Shown here in pieces: positions 1 through 9,235 of a stretch of 56,767 bases of DNA. The position numbers and the translations under genes are program-made. Positions within the stretch are counted from its first letter, which is position 1, and each line of letters opens with the position of its first letter. Where the stretch lies: contig CAMYMR010000004.1 in the NCBI GenBank assembly GCA_947259285.1, forward strand, positions 1-56,767, given 5' to 3'. This DNA is from an uncultured Woeseiaceae bacterium (GTDB taxonomy: Bacteria > Pseudomonadota > Gammaproteobacteria > Steroidobacterales > Woeseiaceae). The notes beneath the pieces were generated by a model. That model was not told where the DNA came from, ran no database searches, and was given only the letters and a program-made list of their open reading frames with translations.

Positions 1-2
1 TT

Positions 3-662
3 ACGTCCGAGGGTCTGGTCAGCCAGGGTGGCCGGGCTGCCAACGGCGGCGCAGACACGGACGAATATGGGGCGCTGGTATTGACGGGCGACCGGGGCAA
101 GTCGGCACAGACCAGCAGACAACAAAAGGTCACAGCCAGCGCAGCCCCCGCGCTGAATTCCGACTTCTGGTTCTACACGGCCGATGTCGAGCTGTTCCTC
201 GACAGGGATCTTGATGGCTATTACACCGGTATCGATCTGCTGTTTGACGCAGATACGTACTACGATGTCGCAGACGTCTATGCCGTTCTTTATCTTAGTT
301 ACGAATACGGACCCTGGAACGAGTACGCCGAGACCGAGGTATTTTCGATATTCGGGGCCTCGGCCGGCGACGAGTATGTCGTGGAGACCGATCTTGTCGA
401 AGGGTATCCGACCGGCAACTACGACATTCTCATAGAACTGTACGATGCCTACGACAATGCTCTGGTAGCGACCTTCGGCCCGGAGGACACGTCGGAACTG
501 GCAATATTGCCTCTCGAGGACATTGGTCGAGATACGCCGGCCGGAACCACGCAGATCGTAGTGAACTCCGGCGGCGGCGGCGGCTCGCTCAGCTGGCTTC
601 TGCTCGGATTACTGGGCGCCGGGGCTGTGCGCCGGAAACATCAGTTAAGCGTAGAGGGTTGA
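3..662 (+). CDS. C-terminal part of a choice-of-anchor H-like GlyGly-CTERM surface protein (5' truncated)
   Basis: The frame is open to the left edge of the window, so the true start lies outside. A TTG at 81 is only an internal codon. The visible part is an acidic, tyrosine-rich beta-type domain with the stretch DRDLDGYYTGID, which resembles a calcium-binding DxDxDG loop. It ends in a GlyGly-CTERM tail: a run of five glycines, SLSWLLLGLLGAGAV as a membrane helix, then RRK. Such tails are cut by rhombosortase and lead to surface attachment or secretion through the type II system. The domain pattern (FWFY, AVLYLSYE, GYPTGNYDILIELYD, GPEDTSEL) recalls the choice-of-anchor H family. No rhombosortase gene is in the window. 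Its stop overlaps the convergent RND gene by 22 bp. The tail is clear; the family name is from memory of its pattern. Confidence 0.75.
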   Translation, partial: TSEGLVSQGGRAANGGADTDEYGALVLTGDRGKSAQTSRQQKVTASAAPALNSDFWFYTADVELFLDRDLDGYYTGIDLLFDADTYYDVADVYAVLYLSYEYGPWNEYAETEVFSIFGASAGDEYVVETDLVEGYPTGNYDILIELYDAYDNALVATFGPEDTSELAILPLEDIGRDTPAGTTQIVVNSGGGGGSLSWLLLGLLGAGAVRRKHQLSVEG

Positions 663-3600
663 CCTACAGCATGCTCTCGGCGCGCCGTGCGCATCACTTT
701 TCGGCCCCACGCAGCCAGGCTGTCGAAATAAACGTAGAGCGCGGGGACTACGAGCAGAGAAACGACAGTTGAGAAGGCCAATCCGCCGATAATTGCACGG
801 GCCATAGGGTAGTAAGGGGGACCATCGCCGCCAACCTGGGTTGTGCCCATCGCAAGCGGAGTCAGGCCGACAATGGTTGTGGCGACGGTCATGAGGATAG
901 GCCGAAGTCGGTCACGGCCGGCTACGACTATGGCTTCTTCTCGCGGCATGCCGTCCTGGCGAAGGTTGTTGACATGATCGACCAGCACGATGCCGTTATT
1001 CACGACGACGCCTATCAGGATCATGATGCCGATCATTGCCATGAAAGAGAACGTTGTGCCGGTTGCCGCAAAGAACAGGAACACGCCGAAAATCGAGAAG
1101 ATGATCGAACCGAGTATGATGGAGAACGGCAGCAACAACGACTCGAACAATGCGGCCATGACCAGGAAGATGCAGGCAACGCCGAGCACAATGTTCTGCA
1201 TCATCATGTCAGCCGTTTCATCCTGGCGCTCGAAGCCGCGACCCTCTTTCCAGCTGTAACCTGGCGGCAGCTCGATCTGCTCCATGAGGCTGTTTACACG
1301 CGGCCGCACATCGGCGGCACTGACTTCGTCCTCGAGATTCGCTGACAGTATTACCGCCGTCTGGCGATCGGTACGGCGGATCGTGTCCGGCGAGTTGCTG
1401 ATGCGAAAAGATGCAACGCTCCCAAGCGTGATCCGTCTGCCGTCCGGCGTGTATAGCGGCAGGTCGCCCAGCTGTTCGATGCTTTGCTTGCTGTCGTCAC
1501 GAAACGCGAGTCGAACCCCGATTTCGCCAGACTCACCGCGGAATTCGCGCAGGTTCTCGCCGCGCATCGCGATGCTGACTGACTGTGCGATGGCGCGGGC
1601 TGTGAGTCCCACCGCGGCAGCACGGGTCCTGTCAATAAGGACGCGAACTTCGCGATCGCCCGACTCAACGTCACTCTGGACATTTTTCAGACCGTCTACG
1701 GTCGACAGGGCTCGTGCCACGTCGACACTCAGCTGATTAAGCACCTCCGTCGAGTCTCCGCTGAGCTGCACGGTGAAGCCCTCGCCACCACCCTGCTGTT
1801 CGAATTGAAAGCTCGGCTTGCCGATCGCGATCGCCGGCAGGTCCTTTTCAATGCGCTCGATAATCTCTTTCGTCGACAAAGTCGCGTCGTCTTCATCGGT
1901 TAACAGGATCAACGACTCCGCGCGACCCTGATCGAAATAGCTGTAGACCGACTTGATGTTGAACTCTTCCTGGCGCGAGTACAGATAGTCTTCGATGGTA
2001 TCCACGGTCGCTTCGACGCGCTCAAGCGGGTGCTGACCCTCGACGAAATACGGCATGTAGAGGCGTCGTCCGACATCCTGCGGAAACATATCAAACTTCA
2101 CCAGATTCAGGATCATCGGCAGTACGCCGATGACGCAGACGAGCACAATGCCCAGAGCCGACCACCAGCGATGCCCGAGTATCCACCGCAGGCTTCGCAC
2201 ATACCTTTGCGTCAATCGCGTTATCCACGCACCGGCCTTCGGCCGTGGCGGCACCGCGACACGCGCCGCCAGCATGGGCACCAGGGTCTGGGCGATCAGC
2301 AGCGAAGCCAATAACGCAACGATGATCGTGATCGCAACATGCGTCAGGAATATGGTGATATCGATTTGGGCGCCGAAAATGATCGGGGCGAACACAATGA
2401 TCGTTGTTGCGGTACCTGCAATGACGGCCACACCGACTTCATTGACGCCGGCCAGTGTGGAACTGAAGGGTTCGGCGGGCTTCTCCGCGCGATGCCGGAA
2501 TATGCTCTCGGTAATTACGACGGCGTTGTCGACGAGCATACCGACGGCCAGCATCAGGCCCATCATAGAAAGTATGTTTAGCGTGAGGCCGGCAAAATAC
2601 AGCGCACCCAACGTAATCATCAAAGAAAAGGGCACCGATGCGGTTACGATCAACGTCGTGGTTACCTGGCGCAGGAACAGGTACAGGACAATGATGGCAA
2701 GCAAACCGCCCAGGGCGCCGGCTTTCAACAGATCTGACAGCGACTCGCGTACGCTGTCGCCCTGGTTGTCCAGTGCGAAGATATTGATGCCCCGCATCTG
2801 CGGCAACAGGCTGATCTTCTCAACCTCGGCGATTACACGATCGGTTACTTCGACGAGGTTTGAGCCAGTCGTTTTGTTAATGGCGACTCCGATCGCATAG
2901 TCCCGGTCGAGATGACGTCCGTAGGTTCGCTCGGGGACGCGCAACTCGACGTCGGCTATATCCCGTAAACGCAGGCCCGAAGGGTTTACGACGAGATCAC
3001 GGATCTCTTCGACGGATGAAAACTCGCCACTTGGCCGGACACTCAGGCGCTGCTCGCCCGCCGTGATCTTGCCGGCGCTGACGGCGAAGTTACTGCGCAG
3101 GAGCAGGTCGCGAACCGCGGCGATATCGACACCGTGAGCAGCAAGCATGTCGGGCTTCATCAGGATTCGCACTTCGCGCGGATCGACGCCATGCAGGTCG
3201 ACGCGTGACACGCCTTCAATGCGTTCGAGCCGTCGTTTCAACAGACGGTCCAGTAGATCGTAGCTGTTTGACAGATCTCGCTCGCTGGAGATTCTCAGCT
3301 GAAGAACCGGCTGGTCGCCCAGCGAGCCTGTAAAGATGAAAATCCGTCGTACATCATCGGGAAGCGTATGGCGGATGCCGTCCACTTTGGCCCGCGCTTC
3401 GATGCCTTTTGTGCCCATGCTCTGGTCCCAGCCGAATTGCAGGAAGACCTGAGACTCGCCCTCGCGCGAGCTCGAGGACATCTGCTCGACGCCGGACAGT
3501 GTGGCAAGCGCTTCCTCGACGGGACGCGTTATTAATCGCTCTACCTCTTCGGGTGTCGACCCCGCGTACGGGATCTGAATGAAAATGCCTGGAAATTCGA

Positions 3601-3718
3601 TATCCGGAAACTTCTCCAGTGGCAAAAGTCGCGAGGCGATGATGCCGACGAGCGCCAGGGCAACGAATACGACCACGGTCGTTACCGGGCGGCGCAATGC
3701 GACCTCGGTATGTTTCAC
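641..3718 (-). CDS. RND-family efflux pump permease (second pump of the operon)
   Basis: This is an inner-membrane proton-driven exporter of the AcrB/MdtB type, about 1025 residues, with two repeats of a transmembrane helix, a large periplasmic loop and five or six more helices. The N-terminus reads KHTEVALRRPVTTVVVF, the usual start just before TM1. TM4 carries LAVGMLVDNAVVITES, so the first acidic residue of the AcrB Asp-Asp pair is kept and the second is Asn. I chose the GTG at 3718 because it overlaps the upstream stop as GTGA, the usual coupling signal. An ATG at 3754 would add 12 residues and is also possible. It is the last gene of a four-gene operon. Substrate unknown. It may pair with the preceding pump as MdtB does with MdtC, but that is inference. 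Confidence 0.9.
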   Translation of the reverse strand: MKHTEVALRRPVTTVVVFVALALVGIIASRLLPLEKFPDIEFPGIFIQIPYAGSTPEEVERLITRPVEEALATLSGVEQMSSSSREGESQVFLQFGWDQSMGTKGIEARAKVDGIRHTLPDDVRRIFIFTGSLGDQPVLQLRISSERDLSNSYDLLDRLLKRRLERIEGVSRVDLHGVDPREVRILMKPDMLAAHGVDIAAVRDLLLRSNFAVSAGKITAGEQRLSVRPSGEFSSVEEIRDLVVNPSGLRLRDIADVELRVPERTYGRHLDRDYAIGVAINKTTGSNLVEVTDRVIAEVEKISLLPQMRGINIFALDNQGDSVRESLSDLLKAGALGGLLAIIVLYLFLRQVTTTLIVTASVPFSLMITLGALYFAGLTLNILSMMGLMLAVGMLVDNAVVITESIFRHRAEKPAEPFSSTLAGVNEVGVAVIAGTATTIIVFAPIIFGAQIDITIFLTHVAITIIVALLASLLIAQTLVPMLAARVAVPPRPKAGAWITRLTQRYVRSLRWILGHRWWSALGIVLVCVIGVLPMILNLVKFDMFPQDVGRRLYMPYFVEGQHPLERVEATVDTIEDYLYSRQEEFNIKSVYSYFDQGRAESLILLTDEDDATLSTKEIIERIEKDLPAIAIGKPSFQFEQQGGGEGFTVQLSGDSTEVLNQLSVDVARALSTVDGLKNVQSDVESGDREVRVLIDRTRAAAVGLTARAIAQSVSIAMRGENLREFRGESGEIGVRLAFRDDSKQSIEQLGDLPLYTPDGRRITLGSVASFRISNSPDTIRRTDRQTAVILSANLEDEVSAADVRPRVNSLMEQIELPPGYSWKEGRGFERQDETADMMMQNIVLGVACIFLVMAALFESLLLPFSIILGSIIFSIFGVFLFFAATGTTFSFMAMIGIMILIGVVVNNGIVLVDHVNNLRQDGMPREEAIVVAGRDRLRPILMTVATTIVGLTPLAMGTTQVGGDGPPYYPMARAIIGGLAFSTVVSLLVVPALYVYFDSLAAWGRKVMRTARREHAVGQPSTLN

Positions 3719-6700
3719 TGGGCCGTCTCGAGGCTTGGCGCCGCCGCTGGCCATCGTTTTCGATCCATCAGCGAGTACACGACCGGTATCACTAGCAGCG
3801 TGAGCAATGTGGAGACTGCCAGCCCTCCAATAACTGTTATCGCCATCGGCGCTCGGACCTCCGATCCTTCGCCGAACCCCATCGCCATAGGCAGCAGGCC
3901 GAGTGCGGTTGTCAGGGACGTCATCAGAATCGGCCGCAAGCGCGCCGCGCCGGCTTCGAGAATCGCGTCATGACGCTCCATTCCCTGGGCACGCAGCTGA
4001 TTGATCAGGTCCACGAGAACGATCGCGTTATTGACGACGATTCCGGCGAGCATGATCACACCGATAAACGCAACGATGTTGACCGTCGTACCGGTAATGA
4101 ACAAAGCGAGCACCGCGCCAACGAGCGCGAGCGGGATCGTGAACAGGATAACGAAGGGGTGTATCAGCGACTCGAATTGCGAGGCCATCACCAGATAGAC
4201 GAGGAAGACAGCAAGCAGCAGCGCAAATTGCATCGATTCGAACGACGCCTGCATTTCCTCGCTCTGTCCGGACACCAGCGCAGAAACGCCGGTCGGCATG
4301 GGAATTCGATCGACGATGTCACCGGCTTCGAGAGCGGCCGCACCGAGATCGCCATAGGCAAGATTCGCCGTGATGATGGCGACGCGTTCCTGTGCGACAC
4401 GACGGATCTCCGCGGGCCCCTGCGATACGTTGACCGCGGCGATCGCCTCGAGCGTCACAGGTCTCGAGGAGTCAGGGTTGATGATCAGACCGCGGATCTC
4501 TTCGATACTGGATCGGCGTGCGTCGACACTGCGTACAAGCACATCGATTTTCTTATCCCGCCACGTGTATCTCGTCGCCAGCTCACCACGCACGTTTGCA
4601 ACGACCCGATTCGCGATATCGCGGACTGCAAGTCCCAGTTTGGCGGCACGCTCCTGGTCAAATACGATCTGGATTTCGGGATTGCCGCGTTCCACCGTCG
4701 TCCTGATGTCCGAGAAGCGGTCCGATGCGGACATCGCGTCGACGACGGATTGGCTAACCCGTGCGAGACCGTCAAGGTCGTAGCCGGAAATCTCTATCTG
4801 CAGTGGACTGGAGAACGACAGCAGTGCGGGACGACTGAATTCGTACTGGACGCCGGGCAGCCGACCCAGTTGCGCGCGCATTGCGTCCATCGTGGCGTCT
4901 TCGGTCTGCCGCCCGGACCCTGGCTCGAGCGAGATGCTTAATGTGCCGGTATTGTCACCCGCGTCGACCGGATTGGCATCGAGGCGGTTGCCGGTGCCGG
5001 CTACGGAGTAGTCCAGCGCGACGGCATCGATACCGGCGGCAACACGCTGCGCGGCCTGAACGGCCCGGTCGGTTTCAGCCAGCGGCGCACCTGGAGGCAG
5101 ACGCATGTCGACGGTAAACTCACCCTGCGAGAACTGCGGTATGAGTTCGCTGCCAAGGCGAGGTACGAGTGACATCGTTGCGACGAAGATGAGGGTAGCT
5201 GCGGCGACAACCTGCCAGCGATTCGATAAAGACCAGCGCAGCAAGCCGGGATAGACGACCGCTACTGCCGAATACAAGCGCTGCATGAGCCAGGTCGGCA
5301 CCCATAGAATGACCCAGAAGACCCGCCGGATGCCGAAGAAAACGAGGCCGAACAGACGCACGAAGAAGGCAACGAAGCGCGTAAAGCGTCCTGCCGGTTT
5401 GCCGTCATCGCCATCATCATAGCGACTGCGAGCGCCCAGTGAGGCAAGCATCGGAATTAACGTGAGTGCGACGATCAGCGAAAAGACAAGCGCGAACGTT
5501 ACTGTCAGCGCCTGGTCACGGAACAGCTGCCCGGCAATACCGCTGATAAAGACCATCGGAAAAAACACGGCGATCGTCGTCAATGTTGCGGCAACAACGG
5601 CACTACCAACTTCCGAAGTGCCGTTCTGTGCTGCTTCGACGATTCCCTGCCCCTGTTCTCTTTTTCTGACAATGTTCTCGAGCACGACGATCGAATTATC
5701 GACCAGCATGCCGATGGCGAGCGCGATGCCGCCGAGTGACATGATGTTTAGCGAAATGTCGTTGGTGTACATAAGCAGGAATGTGCCGATGACCGAGACC
5801 GGAATTGCAATTCCGACAATCGTTGTCGCCTTCGCATCACGGAGAAAACCGTAAAGAACCAGGATGGCAATCAGGCCACCCAGGATTGCCGCAGTCCGGA
5901 CATCGCTGACCGCCGATGAGATAAACCTCGACTGGTCATAGATCTTGACCAATTCGATTTCAGCCGGCAGTGATTCGCGAACAGCTTCAATACGCTGGTC
6001 GATACGACGGGCAACCTGGACCGTGTTCGCATCGCCTTCTTTATAGACGGCTAGTTCTACGGACTCGCGGCCTTTGACCCGCGTGATGGCCTCGCGCTCT
6101 TTGTAGCCGCGCTCAACGGTAGCAACGTCGCGCAGGTAAACCGGACGGTCCGCCACGTTGGCGACGATAGCGCCGCGAAACTCGTCGACACTCTGAAATT
6201 CATTGAGCGTGCGAACCAGGAAGCGCTGACTGCCTTCTTCGAGTCTGCCACCCGATAGATTGACGTTTTCGGCCCGAATCCGGTTGGCGACGTCTTCGAT
6301 GCTGATGCCGAGCTGCGACAGTTTCTGCTGGTCGACGCGAATCTGAATCTCGTCTTCGAGGCCGCCGCTGACCTTGACCGCCGCCGTACCTTCTTCAGCC
6401 TCGAGGTCCATCTTGATGCTGTCTTCGGCAAGTCTGCGCAGCGTTTTCAGTCGCGCTTCCAGGGTGTCGCCGCCGACCGCTGCTTCGTCGGTGAACAGCA
6501 GGCCGAGCCGCACGATCGGTTCCGAGGAAGGGTCAAATCGCAGCAGCAGCGGGCGGTCGGCCTCCAGAGGGAGCGACAGAATATCGAGCTTCTCGCGAAC
6601 GTCGACGCCGGCGATATCCATGTCCGTGCCCCACAAGAATTCGATCGTCACATCGGACTGCCCGGATCGCGATACCGAGCGAACCAGGCGGACATTGCGA

Positions 6701-6924
6701 ACGACGCCAACCGACTCTTCGATAGGCTTTGTTAGCAGGTTTTCGATTTCGACGGGTGCGGCCCCGGTCAGCTCTGTTCGAACCGTCAACGTGGGATAGG
6801 AAATGTCCGGGAGAAGGTTCAGCTTGAGCCGCGACAGTGATACCACGCCGAACAGGACGATCGCGACCATCAGCATCACGATCGTCACACGTCGCTCGGT
6901 TGCGAGCCGTATGAGGCGGTGCAT
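3715..6924 (-). CDS. RND-family efflux pump permease (first pump of the operon)
   Basis: This is a 1069-residue inner-membrane RND transporter, full length for the family. It starts HRLIRLATERRVTIVMLMV, directly before TM1, and shows the family's two-fold repeat. TM4 contains LAIGMLVDNSIVVLENI, with Asp-Asn where AcrB has Asp-Asp. The C-terminal repeat has the matching GVIMLAGIVVNNAIVLVDL. A long hydrophilic insert with basic and aromatic residues (around residues 490-540) joins the two halves. The ATG shares its A with the stop of the upstream membrane-fusion gene (TGATG), so the two are translationally coupled, and the downstream pump overlaps its stop. With that pump it may form a heteromeric complex. 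No TolC-like outer-membrane channel is encoded nearby, so one must be supplied from elsewhere. Confidence 0.92.
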   Translation of the reverse strand: MHRLIRLATERRVTIVMLMVAIVLFGVVSLSRLKLNLLPDISYPTLTVRTELTGAAPVEIENLLTKPIEESVGVVRNVRLVRSVSRSGQSDVTIEFLWGTDMDIAGVDVREKLDILSLPLEADRPLLLRFDPSSEPIVRLGLLFTDEAAVGGDTLEARLKTLRRLAEDSIKMDLEAEEGTAAVKVSGGLEDEIQIRVDQQKLSQLGISIEDVANRIRAENVNLSGGRLEEGSQRFLVRTLNEFQSVDEFRGAIVANVADRPVYLRDVATVERGYKEREAITRVKGRESVELAVYKEGDANTVQVARRIDQRIEAVRESLPAEIELVKIYDQSRFISSAVSDVRTAAILGGLIAILVLYGFLRDAKATTIVGIAIPVSVIGTFLLMYTNDISLNIMSLGGIALAIGMLVDNSIVVLENIVRKREQGQGIVEAAQNGTSEVGSAVVAATLTTIAVFFPMVFISGIAGQLFRDQALTVTFALVFSLIVALTLIPMLASLGARSRYDDGDDGKPAGRFTRFVAFFVRLFGLVFFGIRRVFWVILWVPTWLMQRLYSAVAVVYPGLLRWSLSNRWQVVAAATLIFVATMSLVPRLGSELIPQFSQGEFTVDMRLPPGAPLAETDRAVQAAQRVAAGIDAVALDYSVAGTGNRLDANPVDAGDNTGTLSISLEPGSGRQTEDATMDAMRAQLGRLPGVQYEFSRPALLSFSSPLQIEISGYDLDGLARVSQSVVDAMSASDRFSDIRTTVERGNPEIQIVFDQERAAKLGLAVRDIANRVVANVRGELATRYTWRDKKIDVLVRSVDARRSSIEEIRGLIINPDSSRPVTLEAIAAVNVSQGPAEIRRVAQERVAIITANLAYGDLGAAALEAGDIVDRIPMPTGVSALVSGQSEEMQASFESMQFALLLAVFLVYLVMASQFESLIHPFVILFTIPLALVGAVLALFITGTTVNIVAFIGVIMLAGIVVNNAIVLVDLINQLRAQGMERHDAILEAGAARLRPILMTSLTTALGLLPMAMGFGEGSEVRAPMAITVIGGLAVSTLLTLLVIPVVYSLMDRKRWPAAAPSLETAQ

Positions 6925-8027
6925 CAGTCGGCACCTTCCGTCTGTGCGTTCAGGTCTTCGGGCGTGACCGCCGGCACATGATCCGCTTCGTTGATCACCG
7001 TGACTTTTGCATCAGGCTTGAGTCCAATCTGTCCCACCGTGATGACGCGATCGTCGTCGACGAGGCCTTCGCTTATTTCTATCAGGCCGTTGTTACTGAA
7101 GCCCGTCCGAACCGCTTTGCGTACGGCAACGCCATCTTCCACCACGAAAACACTCGTTACACCGGATTCCTCGATAACGGCGCTGCGCGGTATTTGCAGT
7201 GCGTTCTCATGCCGGTCATAGACAATGGTCATGCGACCAAACATTCCCGGCTTGATACGCCGCTCCGCCTCGTTGATCTCTATGGTAATTTTGAATGTGC
7301 CGGTCTCGGGATCGACCACCGGACTGACGCGAGTAACCTCGGCAAAGAATTCTGCTTCGGCCAATGCGTCAATATCGATGCGTACCGGCTGACCTGGCGC
7401 GATCTGCCGGAATTCGCGCTCCGGAATGAACAGATAGGCGACGAGCGGCTCAAAGCTCGTCACGCGAAAGACCGGCGCGCCGATCTCGATTGTATTGCCG
7501 CGCTTGATGTATCTCGCTGAGACGACCCCGGAAATGGGCGCTCGAATCTGCGTGTAATCGAGTTCGAGGCTGGCCAGGTTGTACGAGGCCTGCAGCGCTT
7601 CCAACTCATACTGTATTTTCTCGAAGTCGCCTTCGCTGATCAGGCCTTTTTCCCGCAGATCCTTGTTCCGCTCATAGTCGCGCTCGAGTTTTCGGAGTCT
7701 TGCTCGCGATTCGTTGAGCTCCAGCCGCAGCCGGTCCCCGTCCAGGCGGGCCAATATCTGGCCGCTCTCTACGTCATCGCCTTCTTCAACCAGGATCTCC
7801 CTTACTTCGCCGGGGACTTTGGCGATGACGTCCGCCTGAGCAAAGGCTTCGATAGGGGCTGTACCCGAGTAAACCGCATACACGTCGCCTCGGACCGGCA
7901 GATTGACTTCCACAGGAATCGGCGGCGATTCGTCCTTGCCGCTGTCTTTCGAGCTATCACCCTTCTGACACGCGGCAAGCACCAAAATGAAAGCAAGAGC
8001 TGCCGCGCTAATCCGGTGTAGCTTCAT
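6924..8027 (-). CDS. RND efflux membrane-fusion (periplasmic adaptor) lipoprotein
   Basis: A 367-residue adaptor linking the RND pumps to an outer-membrane channel. The N-terminus is a lipoprotein signal with lipobox LAAC and a mature Cys at about residue 20, followed by a charged linker (QKGDSSKDSGKDESPP). Next come a lipoyl/barrel-sandwich part (VIAKVPGEVREILVEEGDDV), a helical hairpin (RARLRKLERDYERNKDLREKG), the second lipoyl half (YTQIRAPISGVVSARYI), a beta-barrel (SPVVDPETGTFKITIEI) and the membrane-proximal domain. All are typical of the HlyD/AcrA family. It is 69 bp downstream of a paralogous adaptor and overlaps the first pump gene by one base. A GGGAGGAG-like ribosome site lies just before the ATG. 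Confidence 0.93.
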   Translation of the reverse strand: MKLHRISAAALAFILVLAACQKGDSSKDSGKDESPPIPVEVNLPVRGDVYAVYSGTAPIEAFAQADVIAKVPGEVREILVEEGDDVESGQILARLDGDRLRLELNESRARLRKLERDYERNKDLREKGLISEGDFEKIQYELEALQASYNLASLELDYTQIRAPISGVVSARYIKRGNTIEIGAPVFRVTSFEPLVAYLFIPEREFRQIAPGQPVRIDIDALAEAEFFAEVTRVSPVVDPETGTFKITIEINEAERRIKPGMFGRMTIVYDRHENALQIPRSAVIEESGVTSVFVVEDGVAVRKAVRTGFSNNGLIEISEGLVDDDRVITVGQIGLKPDAKVTVINEADHVPAVTPEDLNAQTEGAD

Positions 8028-8096
8028 TGACTCCTCCCTTTAAAGCCGCACGCCGCGAACCGAAGTGACGCTGTCGGCGGTCAGTCAGCCGCCACG

Positions 8097-9173
8097 TCAG
8101 CCGCTGAGGCTGTCGGGAAGCGCGCTGCTCGCAAGAACCTTGCTGCCGTCGCGCAAGCTGCCGTGTCCGATTATCACGATCTGCTCGTTCTCGCTCAGGC
8201 CGTCGAGTATTTCGATCTGGCCATCGGCTCTTATACCGGTCTCGACCGCGCGCCTTGCAACCTCGTCGTCACTGACGACGTAGACGGTTGCCTGCTCGTC
8301 ATCGTCGAGCAGTGCTGCCGTCGGGATGACGAGCGCATCAGAATGCTGTTCGTAGGCTATGGAAAAACGGCCAAACATGCCGGGCGCCAGAGCACCGTTT
8401 TCATTCTGGACCTGGACTGTCGCCCGAAACGTACCACTCCGTGTATCGATCGTGGGGCTGATGCGAATGATCGACGCCTCAAACTCGGTGTCGGGCATCG
8501 AGGCCACGCGAATTGTGGCAGCCTGACCCGCCTGAAACTTCGCTAGCTCTGCCTGCGGTATCTTGAGGTGCGCAAGTAATTCGCTCGTGTCTGTAATCCG
8601 AAACGCAACGTCGCCGGCGTCAACGTTCTGTCCGGGTTTGATTTTGCGTTCGGAAACGACGCCGTCTATCGGCGCGCGGATGTTCGAGTAGTCGTAGTTC
8701 AGCTGTTTGAGCTTGTAGTTTGCCTCGAGTGCGGCAAGCTCGAACTCGAGGCCTTCGAACATAGACGCGCTTATCAATCCCCGCTCATGCAGTCCCTTGT
8801 TCCTCGAGTATTCCTTGCGCGCTCTCACGAGGTCGGCTCTGGCAACAAGCATCTCAAGACGCAGACGCTCACCGTCGAGTTTCGCCAGCACCTGGCCCGC
8901 TACCACGCTATCGCCTTCCTCAACCAGGAGTTCGACAAGTTCGCCCGCGACTCGCGCGACGACGGGCGCGTCGGCATCTGACGTCATAGCCGCCGTTGCC
9001 TCGTAGGTTGCGTAGACATCCGCCCGGTAGGGATGTGAGGTCTCCACCGGCACCGGCGTAGCATCATTGATGGCCGCCTGATCGGGCGCGCTGGCCTGGC
9101 CGACGCCGCACCCTGACAGCAAGGCTGCGGCAGCAACCGTAAGTAAAGAAGCGAAGGGTATAACTCGTTGCAT
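8097..9173 (-). CDS. RND efflux membrane-fusion lipoprotein, first gene of the operon
   Basis: A 358-residue HlyD/AcrA-type adaptor paralogous to the next gene. It has a lipobox LSGC around residue 22, a lipoyl half VVARVAGELVELLVEEGDSV, a helical hairpin starting RARKEYSRNKGLHERG, the second lipoyl half SNIRAPIDGVVSERKI and the barrel segment SPTIDTRSGTFRATVQV. Having two adaptors in one operon suggests a mixed adaptor ring, or one adaptor per pump. It is the promoter-proximal gene. A good minus-strand promoter with a palindrome over its -10 lies about 35-60 bp upstream of the ATG, so repressor control of the whole pump operon is likely. Confidence 0.92.
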   Translation of the reverse strand: MQRVIPFASLLTVAAAALLSGCGVGQASAPDQAAINDATPVPVETSHPYRADVYATYEATAAMTSDADAPVVARVAGELVELLVEEGDSVVAGQVLAKLDGERLRLEMLVARADLVRARKEYSRNKGLHERGLISASMFEGLEFELAALEANYKLKQLNYDYSNIRAPIDGVVSERKIKPGQNVDAGDVAFRITDTSELLAHLKIPQAELAKFQAGQAATIRVASMPDTEFEASIIRISPTIDTRSGTFRATVQVQNENGALAPGMFGRFSIAYEQHSDALVIPTAALLDDDEQATVYVVSDDEVARRAVETGIRADGQIEILDGLSENEQIVIIGHGSLRDGSKVLASSALPDSLSG

Positions 9174-9194
9174 TGGTCTTGAACCATCTATTTT

Positions 9195-9231
9195 AGTGTT
9201 ATAGTTAAGTATAACACTAGTTGAGTATAAC
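9195..9231. promoter_or_regulatory. Palindromic operator with a second half-repeat over the RND operon promoter
   Basis: AGTGTTATA (9195-9203) and TATAACACT (9210-9218) form a perfect 9-bp inverted repeat with a 6-bp spacer. In addition GTTAAGTATAAC (9204-9215) is repeated as GTTGAGTATAAC (9220-9231), 16 bp further on. The dyad covers the predicted -10 and start site, and the second repeat covers the spacer and reaches the -35. This is where a TetR- or MarR-type pump repressor would bind. No such regulator is encoded next to the operon. Confidence 0.6.
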
Positions 9232-9235
9232 GCAA
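9208..9235 (-). promoter_or_regulatory. Predicted sigma-70 promoter of the RND efflux operon
   Basis: Read on the minus strand, TTGCGT (9235-9230) and TATACT (9213-9208) are separated by 16 bp. This is the best-looking vegetative promoter in the window. Transcription should start near 9201, giving a leader of roughly 28 nt before the ATG at 9173. Confidence 0.6.

Noticed and set aside
3970-4941. 323-codon plus-strand frame inside the first RND pump
   Set aside because: It is antisense to a clear full-length RND gene, rich in Asp, Arg and His as expected for a shadow frame.
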